From Pseudomonas sp. MYb327 (GTDB taxonomy: Bacteria > Pseudomonadota > Gammaproteobacteria > Pseudomonadales > Pseudomonadaceae), in the NCBI RefSeq assembly GCF_040438925.1, contig NZ_CP159258.1, positions 4,168,001-4,232,000 of the forward strand: a stretch of 64,000 nucleotides of DNA. Reading direction: 5' to 3'. The position numbers and the translations under genes are program-made. Under the pieces are notes generated by a model that worked only from the letters and a program-made list of their open reading frames with translations, had not been told where the DNA came from and made no database searches. Every line of letters starts with the position of its first letter. The first letter of the stretch is position 1. Positions 50,768 to 60,315 of this stretch are shown piece by piece.

Positions 50768-52798
50768 TTAAGCCTGTTCCAACGAGGTTTCAACACGGGT
50801 GGCGGTGGCTGGGACTTTCCCGGCCGCTACCAGACGCTTGTGCTGCTCGGCTTCGATGCGCTCGATCACGTCGACCGGCACGTAATAGCCTTGATCATCA
50901 CGAGCGGCGTGGATCACGAAGTAGATCACGGTGCCGGCCAGGCCAGCGATTGCCAGCCACCAGATGTGCCAGATCATCGCGAAACCAAACACCGTCAACA
51001 GAGCGCCCATGACCACACCAGTGGCGGTGTTGTTTGGCATGTGGATCGGTTCGTACTTGGCCGGAGTCTGGTACGCGGTACCGTTTTCCTTGGCTTCGGT
51101 GAACGGATCGACGCAATCGGCTTTCGGCAGCACAGCGAAGTTGTAGAACGGAGGTGGCGACGAGGTCGACCATTCCAGGGTATGGGCATTCCACGGGTCG
51201 CCGTGTTCGCACATGTTCTCTGGCTTGTTGCGGTCACGCACACTCACGTAGAGCTGGATCAGCTGGCAAGCGATACCGACAGCGATCATCACCGCACCGA
51301 ACATCGCAACGTAGAGGTACGGCACCCACTCAGGGTTGGTGGTGGCGTTCAGACGACGGGTCATGCCCATGAAGCCCAGTGCATAGAGCGGCATGAACGC
51401 GACGAAGAAGCCCGAGATCCAGAACCAGAACGCTGCTTTACCCCAGCCTTCGTGCAGCTTGAAGCCGAACGCTTTCGGGAAGTAGAAGCCGAAGCCTGCG
51501 ATGTAACCGAATACCGCGCCGCCGATGATCACGTTGTGGAAGTGCGCGATCACGAACAGGCTGTTGTGCAGCACGAAGTCAGCACCCGGGATGGCCAGCA
51601 GTACGCCGGTCATGCCGCCGATGGCGAAGGTCACCATGAAGCCCAGGGTCCACAGAACCTGGCTGGTGAAGCGCAGACGACCTTGGTAAATCGTGAACAG
51701 CCAGTTAAACAGTTTCACACCCGTCGGGATGGAAATCAGCATCGTCGCCAGACCGAAGAAGGCGTTGACGCTGGCACCCGAACCCATGGTGAAGAAGTGG
51801 TGCAGCCACACCATGAAGCCCAGGATCGAGATTGCGCCCGATGCGTAGATCATCGAGTGGTGGCCGAACAGTTTCTTGCCGGTGAAGGCCGAGATGACTT
51901 CCGAGAAAATGCCGAATGCCGGCAGGATCAGGATGTACACCTCAGGGTGACCCCACGCCCAGAACAGGTTGACGTACATCATTGGATTGCCACCAAGTTC
52001 ATTGGTGAAAATGTGGAAATCCATATAACGGTCAAGCGTCAGCAGTGCCAGGGTAGCGGTCAGGATCGGGAACGATGCCACGATCAGGACGTTGGCCCAG
52101 GTGCAGGTCCAGGTGAAGATCGGCATGTCCATCAGCTTCATGCCAGGGGTACGCATTTTCAGCACGGTGGCCAGGAAGTTGACCCCCGTTAGCGTCGTAC
52201 CTAGCCCGGATAGCTGTAGCGCCCAGATGTAGTAATCCATCCCCACGCCAGGGCTGTATTGCAGGCCCGACAGCGGCGGATAGGCAACCCAACCGGTCTT
52301 GGCGAATTCGCCGACGCCCAGGGACAGGTTGATTAGCACCACGCCGGAAACCAGCAGCCAGAAGCTCAGGGAGTTCAGGAACGGGTAGGCAACGTCACGC
52401 GCGCCGATCTGCAGCGGCACTGCAAGGTTCATCAGGCCGGTGAAGAATGGCATCGCCATGAAGATGATCATGATCACACCGTGAGCGGTGAAGATCTGGT
52501 CATAGTGTTCAGGTGGCAGGTAGCCAGGCGAACCCTCGGTGGCCATGGCCAGTTGGGTACGCATCATGATGGCGTCGGCAAAACCGCGCAGCAGCATGAC
52601 CATGGCGACGATGATGTACATCACGCCGATTTTCTTGTGGTCGACCGACGTCAGCCACTCGGTCCACAGGTAGGTCCACTTCTTGAAGTAGGTGATTGCA
52701 GCGAACAGTGCCAGACCGCCGAGCGCGATCATGGCGATGGTCACCATTACGATCGGCTCGTGGAACGGGACCGCTTCCCAACTTAATTTACCAAACAT
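50768..52798 (-). CDS. cyoB: Cytochrome o ubiquinol oxidase subunit I
   Basis: A 676-residue haem-copper oxidase subunit that reduces oxygen to water and pumps protons. Low-spin haem and CuB histidines are within [34 protein letters not shown] (with the His-Tyr cross-link), WLHHFFTMG and [11 protein letters not shown]. About 15 TM helices. An N-terminal extension ([18 protein letters not shown]) is as in E. coli CyoB. In P. putida this message is a Crc/Hfq target; I did not find a clear A-rich motif at its start here. Follows cyoA after four bases. Confidence 0.96.
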   Translation of the reverse strand: MFGKLSWEAVPFHEPIVMVTIAMIALGGLALFAAITYFKKWTYLWTEWLTSVDHKKIGVMYIIVAMVMLLRGFADAIMMRTQLAMATEGSPGYLPPEHYDQIFTAHGVIMIIFMAMPFFTGLMNLAVPLQIGARDVAYPFLNSLSFWLLVSGVVLINLSLGVGEFAKTGWVAYPPLSGLQYSPGVGMDYYIWALQLSGLGTTLTGVNFLATVLKMRTPGMKLMDMPIFTWTCTWANVLIVASFPILTATLALLTLDRYMDFHIFTNELGGNPMMYVNLFWAWGHPEVYILILPAFGIFSEVISAFTGKKLFGHHSMIYASGAISILGFMVWLHHFFTMGSGASVNAFFGLATMLISIPTGVKLFNWLFTIYQGRLRFTSQVLWTLGFMVTFAIGGMTGVLLAIPGADFVLHNSLFVIAHFHNVIIGGAVFGYIAGFGFYFPKAFGFKLHEGWGKAAFWFWISGFFVAFMPLYALGFMGMTRRLNATTNPEWVPYLYVAMFGAVMIAVGIACQLIQLYVSVRDRNKPENMCEHGDPWNAHTLEWSTSSPPPFYNFAVLPKADCVDPFTEAKENGTAYQTPAKYEPIHMPNNTATGVVMGALLTVFGFAMIWHIWWLAIAGLAGTVIYFVIHAARDDQGYYVPVDVIERIEAEQHKRLVAAGKVPATATRVETSLEQA

Positions 52799-52801
52799 CG
52801 T

Positions 52802-53737
52802 TTACTCCTCTGCCCCGGCAGCTGAATGCGAGTCCATGTCCGTAGCGGCCACTTCTTTCTCTTTCTTCTCGTGCTTCACTTTCGGGCCTGGTTTCATGCC
52901 TTCGTACTTGTCGACGATGGTCTGGAACAGGTTCGGTGTGACCGAGGAGTAGAGCTCGACTGGGTTGTTCTGGCTCTGCTTGGCAAGGGCTGCGTATTCA
53001 GCTTGTTCAAGCTGTTTAGGTGCCTTTTTGACTTCACTGACCCAGGCGTCGAAATCTTCCTGGGAAGTTGCGATCGCTTTGAATTTCATACCGGTGAAAC
53101 CGGCGCCGCTGTAGTTGGCGGAGATACCGTCCATCTCAGCGTTCTCGTTGGCGATCAGGTGCAGTTTGGTCTGCATGCCCGCCATCGCGTAGATCTGGCC
53201 GCCCAGCGCAGGAATGAAGAACGAGTTCATCACGGCGTCAGAGGTGATCTTGAAGTTGATCGGGGTGTGCGCCGGGAACACGATCTTGTTGACCGTGGCG
53301 ATGCCTTGTTCCGGGTAGATGAACAGCCACTTCCAGTCCAGCGCGACCACTTCGATGGTCACTGGCTTGACGTCGGATTCCAGCGGCTTGTACGGGTCAA
53401 GGGCGTGGGTCGACTTGTAGGTCACGTAACCCAGGGCAATGATGATCAGAATTGGAACTGCCCACACCGCGATCTCGATCTTGGTGGAGTGGTTCCATTT
53501 CGGGGTGTAGGTGGCGTTGGTGTTGGACGCGCGGTATTTCCAGGCGAACAGGAACGTCATGACGATGACCGGGATCACGACCAACAGCATCAGCAGCGTT
53601 GCGGTGATGATCAGGTTTCGCTCGTCCAGACCGACCTGGCCCTTGGGATTGAGCAAGGTCATGTTGCAGCCTGACAGCAGCAACGTGCCGATCAGCGGCA
53701 ATAAGCCTAGTAGTCTGGGGTACCTGTTTTTACTCAT
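52802..53737 (-). CDS. cyoA: Cytochrome o ubiquinol oxidase subunit II (lipoprotein)
   Basis: A 311-residue quinol oxidase subunit. A lipobox, LLLSGC, near residue 24 shows membrane anchoring by lipid; two TM helices follow ([21 protein letters not shown] and [21 protein letters not shown]). The cupredoxin domain holds [17 protein letters not shown] and [17 protein letters not shown]; the CuA ligands of cytochrome-c oxidases are absent, as expected for a quinol oxidase. Start at 53737 with GAGG upstream. First gene of the operon, preceded by over 800 bases of non-coding DNA. Confidence 0.95.
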   Translation of the reverse strand: MSKNRYPRLLGLLPLIGTLLLSGCNMTLLNPKGQVGLDERNLIITATLLMLLVVIPVIVMTFLFAWKYRASNTNATYTPKWNHSTKIEIAVWAVPILIIIALGYVTYKSTHALDPYKPLESDVKPVTIEVVALDWKWLFIYPEQGIATVNKIVFPAHTPINFKITSDAVMNSFFIPALGGQIYAMAGMQTKLHLIANENAEMDGISANYSGAGFTGMKFKAIATSQEDFDAWVSEVKKAPKQLEQAEYAALAKQSQNNPVELYSSVTPNLFQTIVDKYEGMKPGPKVKHEKKEKEVAATDMDSHSAAGAEE

Positions 53738-54493
53738 CTCACGACCTCTAAAGCAGCTTGCGCAATGCAGTTGGGTTTTGATCGCCAACACTTCACCCTG
53801 CCAAGGGTTGGCATTTTTCTTGGATTGAATAAGGGCTGGCCCGTCGTGCGTCAGACGCGTTTCGACAAATCCTGGGCTAGCGTTGAGTTCTTATTCGAAT
53901 TCGTGGTCAAAGGCCTTGTTACAGACCAATTCCATTTGGTGCGGATAGTTGGAGGCACCGACACCTGGAAGTCGCATGAAGCCACCCGGCCTCTCGACAC
54001 CCTGTTCCTGCTCAAATACCTCGTGAGGCTGAGCAGCGCCGGGAATTCAGTGCGGGCGATTGTAGTTATGTAGCGTTTTTTAAACCATGTCTCATCCCGA
54101 AATAATTTATATCCCGGGCCGCAACAATGCTTCGCGGAATGCGTAAAAGTGGCGCATGTTATCGGAATTAATTCTCAACAAAAACACCAAAAACAGTAGG
54201 GCCACCACCCGCATTTCAGACAGGTCCAGTGGCCCGACAGCTGTTCTCTACCCCGCCCAAGCGCCCATATGACAAGGGCTCTGGCAAATCGCCAGAGCCT
54301 GTTAAAAATGCCTGCTTCCGTCTGGCGACGGCAAAAGGATCCGCCTCAAAAACAGACCAATTTCATTGCGGGAGTGCCTACCAATTCGACACTGCGAAAG
54401 CCGGTGCGGCACTCAAGATGTGACAACATGTCGCACGCGTGTCGCCCCCCTGTTTACACCTGCGACGGTGTTTTCAACGGGCCTCTGATATGC
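53738..54493. promoter_or_regulatory. Long non-coding region upstream of cyoA
   Basis: About 750 bases separate cyoA from the dsbB terminator. I see no convincing gene; small open frames here have no ribosome-binding site or conserved look. Notable parts are an A/C-rich run (AACAAAAACACCAAAAACA, about 54177-54195), which resembles Hfq/Crc-type A-rich motifs, and a stem GGCTCTGG / CCAGAGCC (54277-54284 / 54292-54299). The region probably holds the cyo promoter and may hold a small RNA. Inference only. Confidence 0.35.
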
Positions 54494-54537
54494 AAAAACG
54501 CCCCGGCCCTCACTTGAGAGGGCCGGGGCGTTTTTTT
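54494..54537. terminator. Strong bidirectional terminator near dsbB
   Basis: CGCCCCGGCCCTC (54499-54511) pairs with GAGGGCCGGGGCG (54518-54530), followed by seven T residues and preceded by five A residues. It serves dsbB on the minus strand and would also end any plus-strand transcript from the cyoA upstream region. Confidence 0.9.
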
Positions 54538-54564
54538 GTTCGACAAACGATAGAGCGGATGCTC

Positions 54565-55074
54565 TCAGCGCAGTGCCTTGCGGTTACGCATCGTCAGCAG
54601 CGGCACCAGCACCACCACCAGCACGAAGGCTACCAGCGCCCATTGCGCCAGAGACAAACCTAGGATCGGCGGATACGGCGTCGAGCAGAATCCATCGACC
54701 TGAAAACCCAGCGGGAATATCTTCGCCAACGGCAAGCCATCGACTATCGGTTGCAGCACATCGATGCCGCAACTGACCGCAGGATAGAACTGCGTGTAAA
54801 CGTGATGCCCGGCCACGCCGACGCCCGCCAGCGCGCAGATCACCACCAGGGTTTCAAACACCGTGATACTGCGTCGAGTGCGCATGGCCGCGCCGATGAA
54901 GGCGAAAATCGCGATCAACAACAAGGCATAACGTTGCAGGATGCACAGCGGGCACGGCGCCTCGCCCAGGACGACTTGCATGTACAGAGCCCCGCCAATC
55001 AGCGCCAGACAGATGATGCCCAGCAACACCAGATAGCGTCGTTCACGCCCCAACCGCATTGTTTCCTCGCTCAT
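54565..55074 (-). CDS. dsbB: Disulfide bond formation protein B
   Basis: A 169-residue inner-membrane protein that reoxidises DsbA and passes electrons to quinone. Four TM helices are present. The first redox pair is CPLC in EAPCPLCILQRYAL, and the second pair comes from SCGIDVLQ and GFCST in the second periplasmic loop. The start at 55074 has AAGGG upstream. No dsbA is adjacent. A strong terminator follows 28 bases beyond the stop. Confidence 0.93.
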   Translation of the reverse strand: MSEETMRLGRERRYLVLLGIICLALIGGALYMQVVLGEAPCPLCILQRYALLLIAIFAFIGAAMRTRRSITVFETLVVICALAGVGVAGHHVYTQFYPAVSCGIDVLQPIVDGLPLAKIFPLGFQVDGFCSTPYPPILGLSLAQWALVAFVLVVVLVPLLTMRNRKALR

Positions 55075-55232
55075 CGCGTTTCCCTTCAAGATATCGAATG
55101 CCCGCCAGTCTACACGCTGGCCCTGACGTTTGAGAGCATGGCGCGTATCGGCGGGTGTCGGAGGGAATAGACGACAAGACGGTTAAGAAGAGATTAACTT
55201 TCGAGCGGACTTTCAATTCAAGACAGAGGTGA

Positions 55233-55327
55233 AGCAATCGCGGGCAAGCCACGCTCCTACAGATTTGTGTCGATTCACTCTGATGCGAACGACAAGTATC
55301 CTGCAGGAACGTGGCTTGCCCGCGATG
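55233..55327. repeat. REPIN (paired REP sequences)
   Basis: GCGGGCAAGCCACGCTCCTACA at the left is mirrored by GCAGGAACGTGGCTTGCCCGC at the right, around a roughly 40-base spacer. Lies between dsbB and fhp. Confidence 0.85.
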
Positions 55328-55365
55328 TTTGCGACGCGGTGAGCCTGACTCACCGCGCCTGTAAC

Positions 55366-56547
55366 TTACTCCAGCGCCGCAGCCGGCCCGAAGAACTCGT
55401 AACGGCTTTGCTTCTCGGGCACACCCAAGGCTTTGAGGTGACGCTTGATCGCCGCCATGAAGCCTTTAGGCCCCAGGAAGTAAGCATCCACGTCGCGCTC
55501 TGCCGGCAGCCATTCGCCCAGTTGCTCCTGGCTCAACAGGCCAACTTTATGCGCCGCCGGGCTGACACCGTCATCCTCGGAATAGCAGTAGAAGCGCTTG
55601 AGCTGCGGGTGACGCTCGGCCAGCCCGTCGATCCAGTCGCGGAACGCGTGAACGCTGCCGTTGCGGGCGCAGTGAATGAAGTGCACCGGGCGCTGGGTTT
55701 CCAGTGCCGCTTCAAGCATCGCCAGAGTCGGGGTGATGCCCACGCCGCCGCTGATCAGCACCAACGGTTTTTCGCTGGCGGTCAGGGTGAACTCGCCCGA
55801 TGGCGGGAACAACTGGATGCTCGAACCGACGTGCAACTGGTCGTGCAGGTGATTGGAGGCGCGACCGCCCGCCTCACGCTTGACGCTGATGCGGTACTGA
55901 CCCTTGTTCGCCAACGCTGAGAGCGAGTAATTGCGACGAATCTCTTCGCCATCGAGGGTCAGCTTCATGCCGATGTACTGGCCTGGCTCTGCCGCCAGAA
56001 TCGGGCCTTTGTCAGCCGGTTCGAAGTAGAACGAGGTAATTTCCGTGCTTTCCTCGACCTTGGCCGCGACGATGAATTCCCGCGCCCCGCGCCAGCCGCC
56101 CGGTGCCTGTTCTTTCTGGTCGTAGATGCTTTTTTCGGCGCCGATCAGAATGTCCGCCAGTTGACCATAAGCCGCACCCCAGGCCGCGATGACTTCCGCA
56201 GTAGCGATTTCTTCGCCCAGCACTTCGGCGATGGCACGCAACAGGCAGGTGCCTACAATCGGGTAGTGCTCTGGCAGAATCTGCAGGGCGACGTGCTTGT
56301 TGATGATCTTGGCTACCAAGTCACCCAACTGATCGAGCTGGTCGATGTGGCGCGCATACATCAGCACACCGTTGGCCAGGGCTCGCGGCTGGTCACCGGT
56401 GGCCTGGTGAGCCTGGTTGAACAGCGGACGAACTTCCGGGTACTCGGACAGCATCATGCGGTAGAAGTGAGTGATCAGGGCTTCGCCACCGCTTTCCAGC
56501 AGCGGCACAGTGGATTTGACGATGGCACGGTCTTGGACGCTAAGCAT
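55366..56547 (-). CDS. fhp: Flavohaemoprotein, nitric oxide dioxygenase
   Basis: A 393-residue NO-detoxifying enzyme that turns NO and O2 into nitrate with NAD(P)H. The globin domain (residues 1-135: MLSVQDRAIVKSTVPLLESGGEALITHFY, proximal His in NKHVALQILPEHY) is followed by the FAD domain (RRNYSLSALANKGQYRISVKREAGG) and the NAD domain (LISGGVGITPTLAMLEAAL, YFLGPKGFMAAIKRHL). The start at 56547 gives the standard family length and has AGGAG. Divergent from its predicted activator fhpR; the shared region has a sigma-54-like promoter and three activator sites. Confidence 0.95.
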   Translation of the reverse strand: MLSVQDRAIVKSTVPLLESGGEALITHFYRMMLSEYPEVRPLFNQAHQATGDQPRALANGVLMYARHIDQLDQLGDLVAKIINKHVALQILPEHYPIVGTCLLRAIAEVLGEEIATAEVIAAWGAAYGQLADILIGAEKSIYDQKEQAPGGWRGAREFIVAAKVEESTEITSFYFEPADKGPILAAEPGQYIGMKLTLDGEEIRRNYSLSALANKGQYRISVKREAGGRASNHLHDQLHVGSSIQLFPPSGEFTLTASEKPLVLISGGVGITPTLAMLEAALETQRPVHFIHCARNGSVHAFRDWIDGLAERHPQLKRFYCYSEDDGVSPAAHKVGLLSQEQLGEWLPAERDVDAYFLGPKGFMAAIKRHLKALGVPEKQSRYEFFGPAAALE

Positions 56548-56591
56548 AAAGTGACTCCTGAGCAACGAGGGTTTCTGAACTATTGCTCTAT

Positions 56592-56611
56592 GCTTATCAG
56601 GTTCCATGCCA
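56592..56611 (-). promoter_or_regulatory. Sigma-54-like promoter of fhp
   Basis: On the minus strand TGGCAT-N5-CTGATA resembles the -24/-12 element (TGGCAC-N5-TTGCA). The -24 half matches well and the -12 half poorly. It lies about 45 bases before the fhp start, as expected for a promoter driven by a NorR-type activator. Confidence 0.5.
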
Positions 56612-56652
56612 GATTTTAAACTGTTAAAAATCAATAAGTTAAAACATACATA

Positions 56653-56708
56653 GTCATATCGACACAGGCTGCTCTATAGTCACACCGACTACATGGAGTC
56701 ACTATGAC
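56653..56708. promoter_or_regulatory. Three tandem NorR/FhpR-type sites (GT-N7-AC)
   Basis: GTCATATCGAC (56653-56663), GTCACACCGAC (56679-56689) and GTCACTATGAC (56698-56708) each fit the GT-N7-AC core reported for NorR enhancers. The third overlaps the fhpR start codon, so the activator could also repress its own gene. Centre-to-centre spacings are 26 and 19 bases. Confidence 0.6.
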
Positions 56709-58254
56709 TGCAAAATCCCTGCTCACCACCCTGCTGCCACTGGTCTCTGACCTGTCCCGCGAACTCCCCGAAGGCGAGCGCTATCGACGCTTGCTGGAAG
56801 CCATGCGCGCCCTGCTTCCCTGCGATGCGGCCGCCCTGCTGCGCCTCGATGGCGAATGGCTGGTGCCGCTGGCCGTCGACGGGTTGAGCACGGACACGCT
56901 CGGCCGCCGCTTCAAGGTCAGTGAACATCCGCGTTTTGAAGCGCTGCTCAGCAGTACCGGACCGACCCGTTTCGCCGCCGACAGTGACATGCCTGACCCT
57001 TATGACGGCCTCGTCGATGGCCTTGATGATCACCTGGAAGTCCACGACTGCATGGGTTGCCCGCTGTTCATCGATGAGCGTCCGTGGGGTCTGCTGACAT
57101 TGGATGCGCTGGACCCGGAACGCTTCGAGCCGATCGAACTGGATGCGCTGGAAGCCTTCGCCAGCCTCGCCGCCGCCACCGTAAATGCCGCCGAACGCAT
57201 CGAACGCCTGAACAATCGCGTCGAAGACGAACATCAGCGCGCCGAGGTCTACCGCCAGGCCAGCGGCCAGCAGAACCGCGAAATGATCGGCCAGAGCAAA
57301 GCGCACAAACGCTTGGTGGAAGAAATCAATCTGGTGGGCGGCAGCGACCTGACCGTGTTGATCACCGGGGAAACCGGGGTCGGCAAGGAATTGGTAGCCC
57401 AGGCCATCCACGCCGCTTCGCCCCGCGCCAACAAGCCGATCATCAGTCTCAACTGCGCCGCGTTGCCGGACACGCTGGTGGAGAGCGAGTTGTTCGGTCA
57501 TGTGCGCGGCGCCTTCACCGGGGCGATGAACGATCGACGCGGCAAGTTTGAGCTGGCCAATGGCGGCACGTTGTTTCTCGATGAAGTCGGTGAGCTGTCG
57601 CTGACGGTGCAGGCCAAATTGCTGCGGGTGCTGCAAAGCGGTCAGTTGCAGCGACTGGGTTCCGACAAGGAGCATCAGGTCGATGTTCGACTGATCGCCG
57701 CGACCAACCGCGACCTGGCCGAGGAGGTGCGCAGCGGCCGTTACCGTGCCGACTTCTATCACCGCCTCAGCGTTTATCCGTTACTGGTACCGGCCCTGCG
57801 TGATCGCGGGCGGGATGTGCTGTTGCTCAGCGGTTACTTCCTGGAGCAAAACCGCTCGCGCATGGGCCTCAACAGCCTGCGCCTGAACGCCGACGCACAG
57901 GCTGCGCTGTTGGGTTACGACTGGCCCGGAAACGTCCGCGAGCTGGAACACTTGATTGGCCGCAGCGCCCTCAAGGCTTTGGGTAGCTGCAAGGAACGTC
58001 CGAAGATTCTCAGCCTGAGTGCCTCCGACCTGGATCTGCCCAATGGCAGTATCGAAGTCACCGCCGAACAACCGGCCGCCGCGGCAATGGCGTTGGTGAC
58101 GGGCGATTTGCGCGAGGCCACCGAAAACTATCAACGCCAATTGATCGGCGCTTGTCTGGAACGGCATCACAACAACTGGGCCAGCGCGGCCCGTGAGCTA
58201 GGCTTGGATCGGGCGAATCTTGGGCGGATGGCCAAGCGGTTGGGGATGAAGTAA
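56704..58254 (+). CDS. fhpR: NO-responsive sigma-54 activator (NorR/FhpR)
   Basis: A 516-residue bacterial enhancer-binding protein. An N-terminal GAF domain (residues 1-170) should hold the non-haem iron that senses NO. The AAA+ domain has [15 protein letters not shown] (Walker A), the sigma-54 contact loop [28 protein letters not shown] (Walker B), and the arginine-finger stretch. A Fis-type helix-turn-helix ([24 protein letters not shown]) closes the protein. Divergent from fhp; the known pseudomonad pair fhpR-fhp has this arrangement. GTP/ATP-driven activation of fhp by NO is therefore expected. Confidence 0.93.
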   Translation: MTAKSLLTTLLPLVSDLSRELPEGERYRRLLEAMRALLPCDAAALLRLDGEWLVPLAVDGLSTDTLGRRFKVSEHPRFEALLSSTGPTRFAADSDMPDPYDGLVDGLDDHLEVHDCMGCPLFIDERPWGLLTLDALDPERFEPIELDALEAFASLAAATVNAAERIERLNNRVEDEHQRAEVYRQASGQQNREMIGQSKAHKRLVEEINLVGGSDLTVLITGETGVGKELVAQAIHAASPRANKPIISLNCAALPDTLVESELFGHVRGAFTGAMNDRRGKFELANGGTLFLDEVGELSLTVQAKLLRVLQSGQLQRLGSDKEHQVDVRLIAATNRDLAEEVRSGRYRADFYHRLSVYPLLVPALRDRGRDVLLLSGYFLEQNRSRMGLNSLRLNADAQAALLGYDWPGNVRELEHLIGRSALKALGSCKERPKILSLSASDLDLPNGSIEVTAEQPAAAAMALVTGDLREATENYQRQLIGACLERHHNNWASAARELGLDRANLGRMAKRLGMK

Positions 58255-58280
58255 GAAAAGATCGTCCGAATGCCTTATCC

Positions 58281-58310
58281 CTGTAGGAGCCGGCTTACTG
58301 GCTCCTACAG
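58281..58310. repeat. REP-type perfect hairpin after fhpR
   Basis: CTGTAGGAGCC / GGCTCCTACAG form an 11-base-pair stem with an eight-base loop. It has REP ends but an unusually tight loop and may act as a terminator for fhpR. Confidence 0.7.
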
Positions 58311-58428
58311 GATCGATTGTCGATGGGGAATTAACCTAAAGCCTGCCCCGGACAAGTCGATAACCCGGCATCGATAGCTGTTGGCGTTCCTCGCGTTCGC
58401 CCGCCACCTTTTTCCACAGAAGGTTTTT

Positions 58429-59331
58429 ATGTCCTCCACCAAAGCTCGCGCAGATTCACTTTCGCTTCTGTTGTTCACCTTGCGCAGCGGCAAGTTGATG
58501 GCGATCAACCTGCTCAAAGTCAGTGAAATCATCCCCTGCCCGCCGCTGACCAAACTCCCCGAGGCGCACCCTCACGTCAAAGGCATCGCCACATTGCGCG
58601 GCACCTCGTTGTCGGTGATCGATCTCAGCCGCGCCATTGGCGAGCGTCCACTGGAAGACCCGAACGGTGGCTGCCTGATCGTCACCGATGTCAGTCGTTC
58701 CAAGCAGGGCCTGCACGTTCAGGCGGTGAGCAAGATCGTTCACTGCCTGACCACCGACATCCGGCCGCCGCCATTCGGTTCGGGTGGCGTGCGCTCCTAC
58801 ATCACTGGCGTGACCTCGGTCGACGGCACTCTGGTGCAAGTGCTGGACATCGAAAAGGTCATCCACGGCATCGCCCCGGCGCAGATCGAAATGGCGCCGA
58901 CCGAACTGAGCATGGAAGATGCTGAACAATTGGGCAACGCGCGGATTCTGGTGGTCGATGACAGCCAGGTCGCCCTGCAACAATCGGTGCACACCCTGCG
59001 CAATCTCGGCCTGCAATGCCACACGGCGCGCAGTGCAAAGGAAGCCATCGATTGCCTGCTGGATCTGCAAGGCACGGCCCAGCAGATCAACCTGATCGTC
59101 TCCGACATCGAAATGTCGGAAATGGACGGTTACGCCTTCACCCGTACCCTGCGCGAAACCCCGGATTTCGCGCACCTCTACGTCTTGCTGCACACCTCAC
59201 TGGACAGTGCGATGAACAGCGAAAAGGCTCGTCTGGCCGGCGCGAACGCGGTGCTGACCAAATTCTCTTCGCCGGAACTGACCCAGTGCCTGATCACAGC
59301 AGCCAAAGCTGTGGCCGAACAAGGTTATTGA
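58429..59331 (+). CDS. cheV: CheV-type chemotaxis coupling protein (CheW-REC)
   Basis: A 300-residue two-domain protein. The N-terminal CheW-like domain (SLSLLLFTLRSGKLMAINLLKVSEIIPC, GIATLRGTSLSVIDLSRAIGE) couples receptors to CheA. The C-terminal receiver (ARILVVDDSQVALQQSVHTLRNLG, phosphoacceptor Asp in LIVSDIEMSEMDGYAF, Lys in LTKFSSPE) would be phosphorylated by CheA. The start at 58429 has AGAAGG upstream. It stands alone, with no other chemotaxis gene in the window, which is usual for pseudomonad CheV paralogues. Confidence 0.93.
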   Translation: MSSTKARADSLSLLLFTLRSGKLMAINLLKVSEIIPCPPLTKLPEAHPHVKGIATLRGTSLSVIDLSRAIGERPLEDPNGGCLIVTDVSRSKQGLHVQAVSKIVHCLTTDIRPPPFGSGGVRSYITGVTSVDGTLVQVLDIEKVIHGIAPAQIEMAPTELSMEDAEQLGNARILVVDDSQVALQQSVHTLRNLGLQCHTARSAKEAIDCLLDLQGTAQQINLIVSDIEMSEMDGYAFTRTLRETPDFAHLYVLLHTSLDSAMNSEKARLAGANAVLTKFSSPELTQCLITAAKAVAEQGY

Positions 59332-59357
59332 GTTTGGCCGAGGAATTTTGCTTTCTG

Positions 59358-59816
59358 ATGCGGCGCAACCTGGCCGAGGTTGTGCCGCCGATCATTTGGC
59401 CGACCTGCATTCAATTGTCCGAATACCGACCTGAACTTGCCGCTGCCGTGCACCACTTGATGGAGTTGGGTTACCGGGACGGTGGCGGTCGCGTGGCGGA
59501 GCTGGAAGTCTGGCAGCAGCGGTTTGAAACCGATCCTGAATACGATCCCGGCCTGTGCTTCATCGCCATGGATGCCGAAGGTATCGTTGCCGTGTGCCAG
59601 TGTTGGACCAGCGCCTACATCAAGAACCTGGTGGTGCATCCTCGCGCTCAAGGGCAAGGTCTGGGACGCGCGCTGCTGCTGAATGCATTCAAGGTGTTTC
59701 AACAACGCCGGGAAGGTTTCGTGGATTTGAAGGTGCTGGAGGACAACCTGCGGGCGCGGCAGTTGTATGAAAGTGTCGGGATGTATGTGGTACGCCGGGA
59801 ACCGGTTCCAACCTGA
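59358..59816 (+). CDS. GNAT-family N-acetyltransferase
   Basis: A 152-residue acetyltransferase. The acetyl-CoA motif reads VVHPRAQGQGLGRALLLNAFKVF (R-x-x-G-x-G), and the C-terminal strand-helix DLKVLEDNLRARQLYESVGMYVVRRE is typical. The region before it is beta-rich (LCFIAMDAEGIVAVCQCWTSAYIKNL). The ATG at 59358 is the most likely start; the open frame extends upstream only as a shadow of cheV. Probably co-transcribed with cheV, 26 bases apart. Substrate unknown. Confidence 0.82.
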   Translation: MRRNLAEVVPPIIWPTCIQLSEYRPELAAAVHHLMELGYRDGGGRVAELEVWQQRFETDPEYDPGLCFIAMDAEGIVAVCQCWTSAYIKNLVVHPRAQGQGLGRALLLNAFKVFQQRREGFVDLKVLEDNLRARQLYESVGMYVVRREPVPT

Positions 59817-59905
59817 TACCGCTGCGATCTTGGCGATGGCCCTCAGAATTTATCCCCTGAGGCATACTCCAACCTTGGCCATTACCCTCCAAGGATGCCT
59901 GATCA

Positions 59906-60232
59906 ATGAAAGCCGCCACCCTGTCCGTCCTCTGCCTAACCGTCCTAGCCCCCTTGGCCCACGCCTCCAGCCCCGATGCCTGGGCTGCCTACGACAAAGC
60001 CGTGCTCGCCAGTTGCACCAAGGCCAGCGGCCTGAAGGATGCCAAACCCGTCGGCAACGCCGCTCAGTTCGATGACCGGGTCGGTTACACCGCGCTCCTG
60101 CTGCAAGGTCAGTACCCGCAAAAACACATGAAAGGCCAGCAAGGTACCGAGCTGTGCCTCTACAACAAGAAAAGCAAAACCGCTTTCGTCACCGAATGGG
60201 ACTCCATCCGCCCAACCGCGAAGGCGCAATGA
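59906..60232 (+). CDS. Small exported protein, unknown function
   Basis: A 108-residue protein with a signal peptide (MKAATLSVLCLTVLAPLAHA). The mature part has a cysteine pair (ASCTKASGLKD and ELCLYNKKSKT) and a tryptophan-containing end (FVTEWDSIRP). The spacing suggests a small periplasmic or secreted fold with one disulfide. AAGGA lies about seven bases before the ATG. I do not recognise a named family. It forms no clear operon with the neighbours. Confidence 0.75.
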   Translation: MKAATLSVLCLTVLAPLAHASSPDAWAAYDKAVLASCTKASGLKDAKPVGNAAQFDDRVGYTALLLQGQYPQKHMKGQQGTELCLYNKKSKTAFVTEWDSIRPTAKAQ

Positions 60233-60315
60233 CTGGCGCATAACTTGCTTCAACAGGCATTTTTGCGGTGGCATCCTGTCGCCACCTGATTCCCTCGAAA
60301 GCGACTGACTGCTCG

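Noticed and set aside
53765..54073. 102-codon plus-strand ORF upstream of cyoA
   Set aside because: No Shine-Dalgarno, no recognisable domain, and overlap with the expected cyo promoter region.
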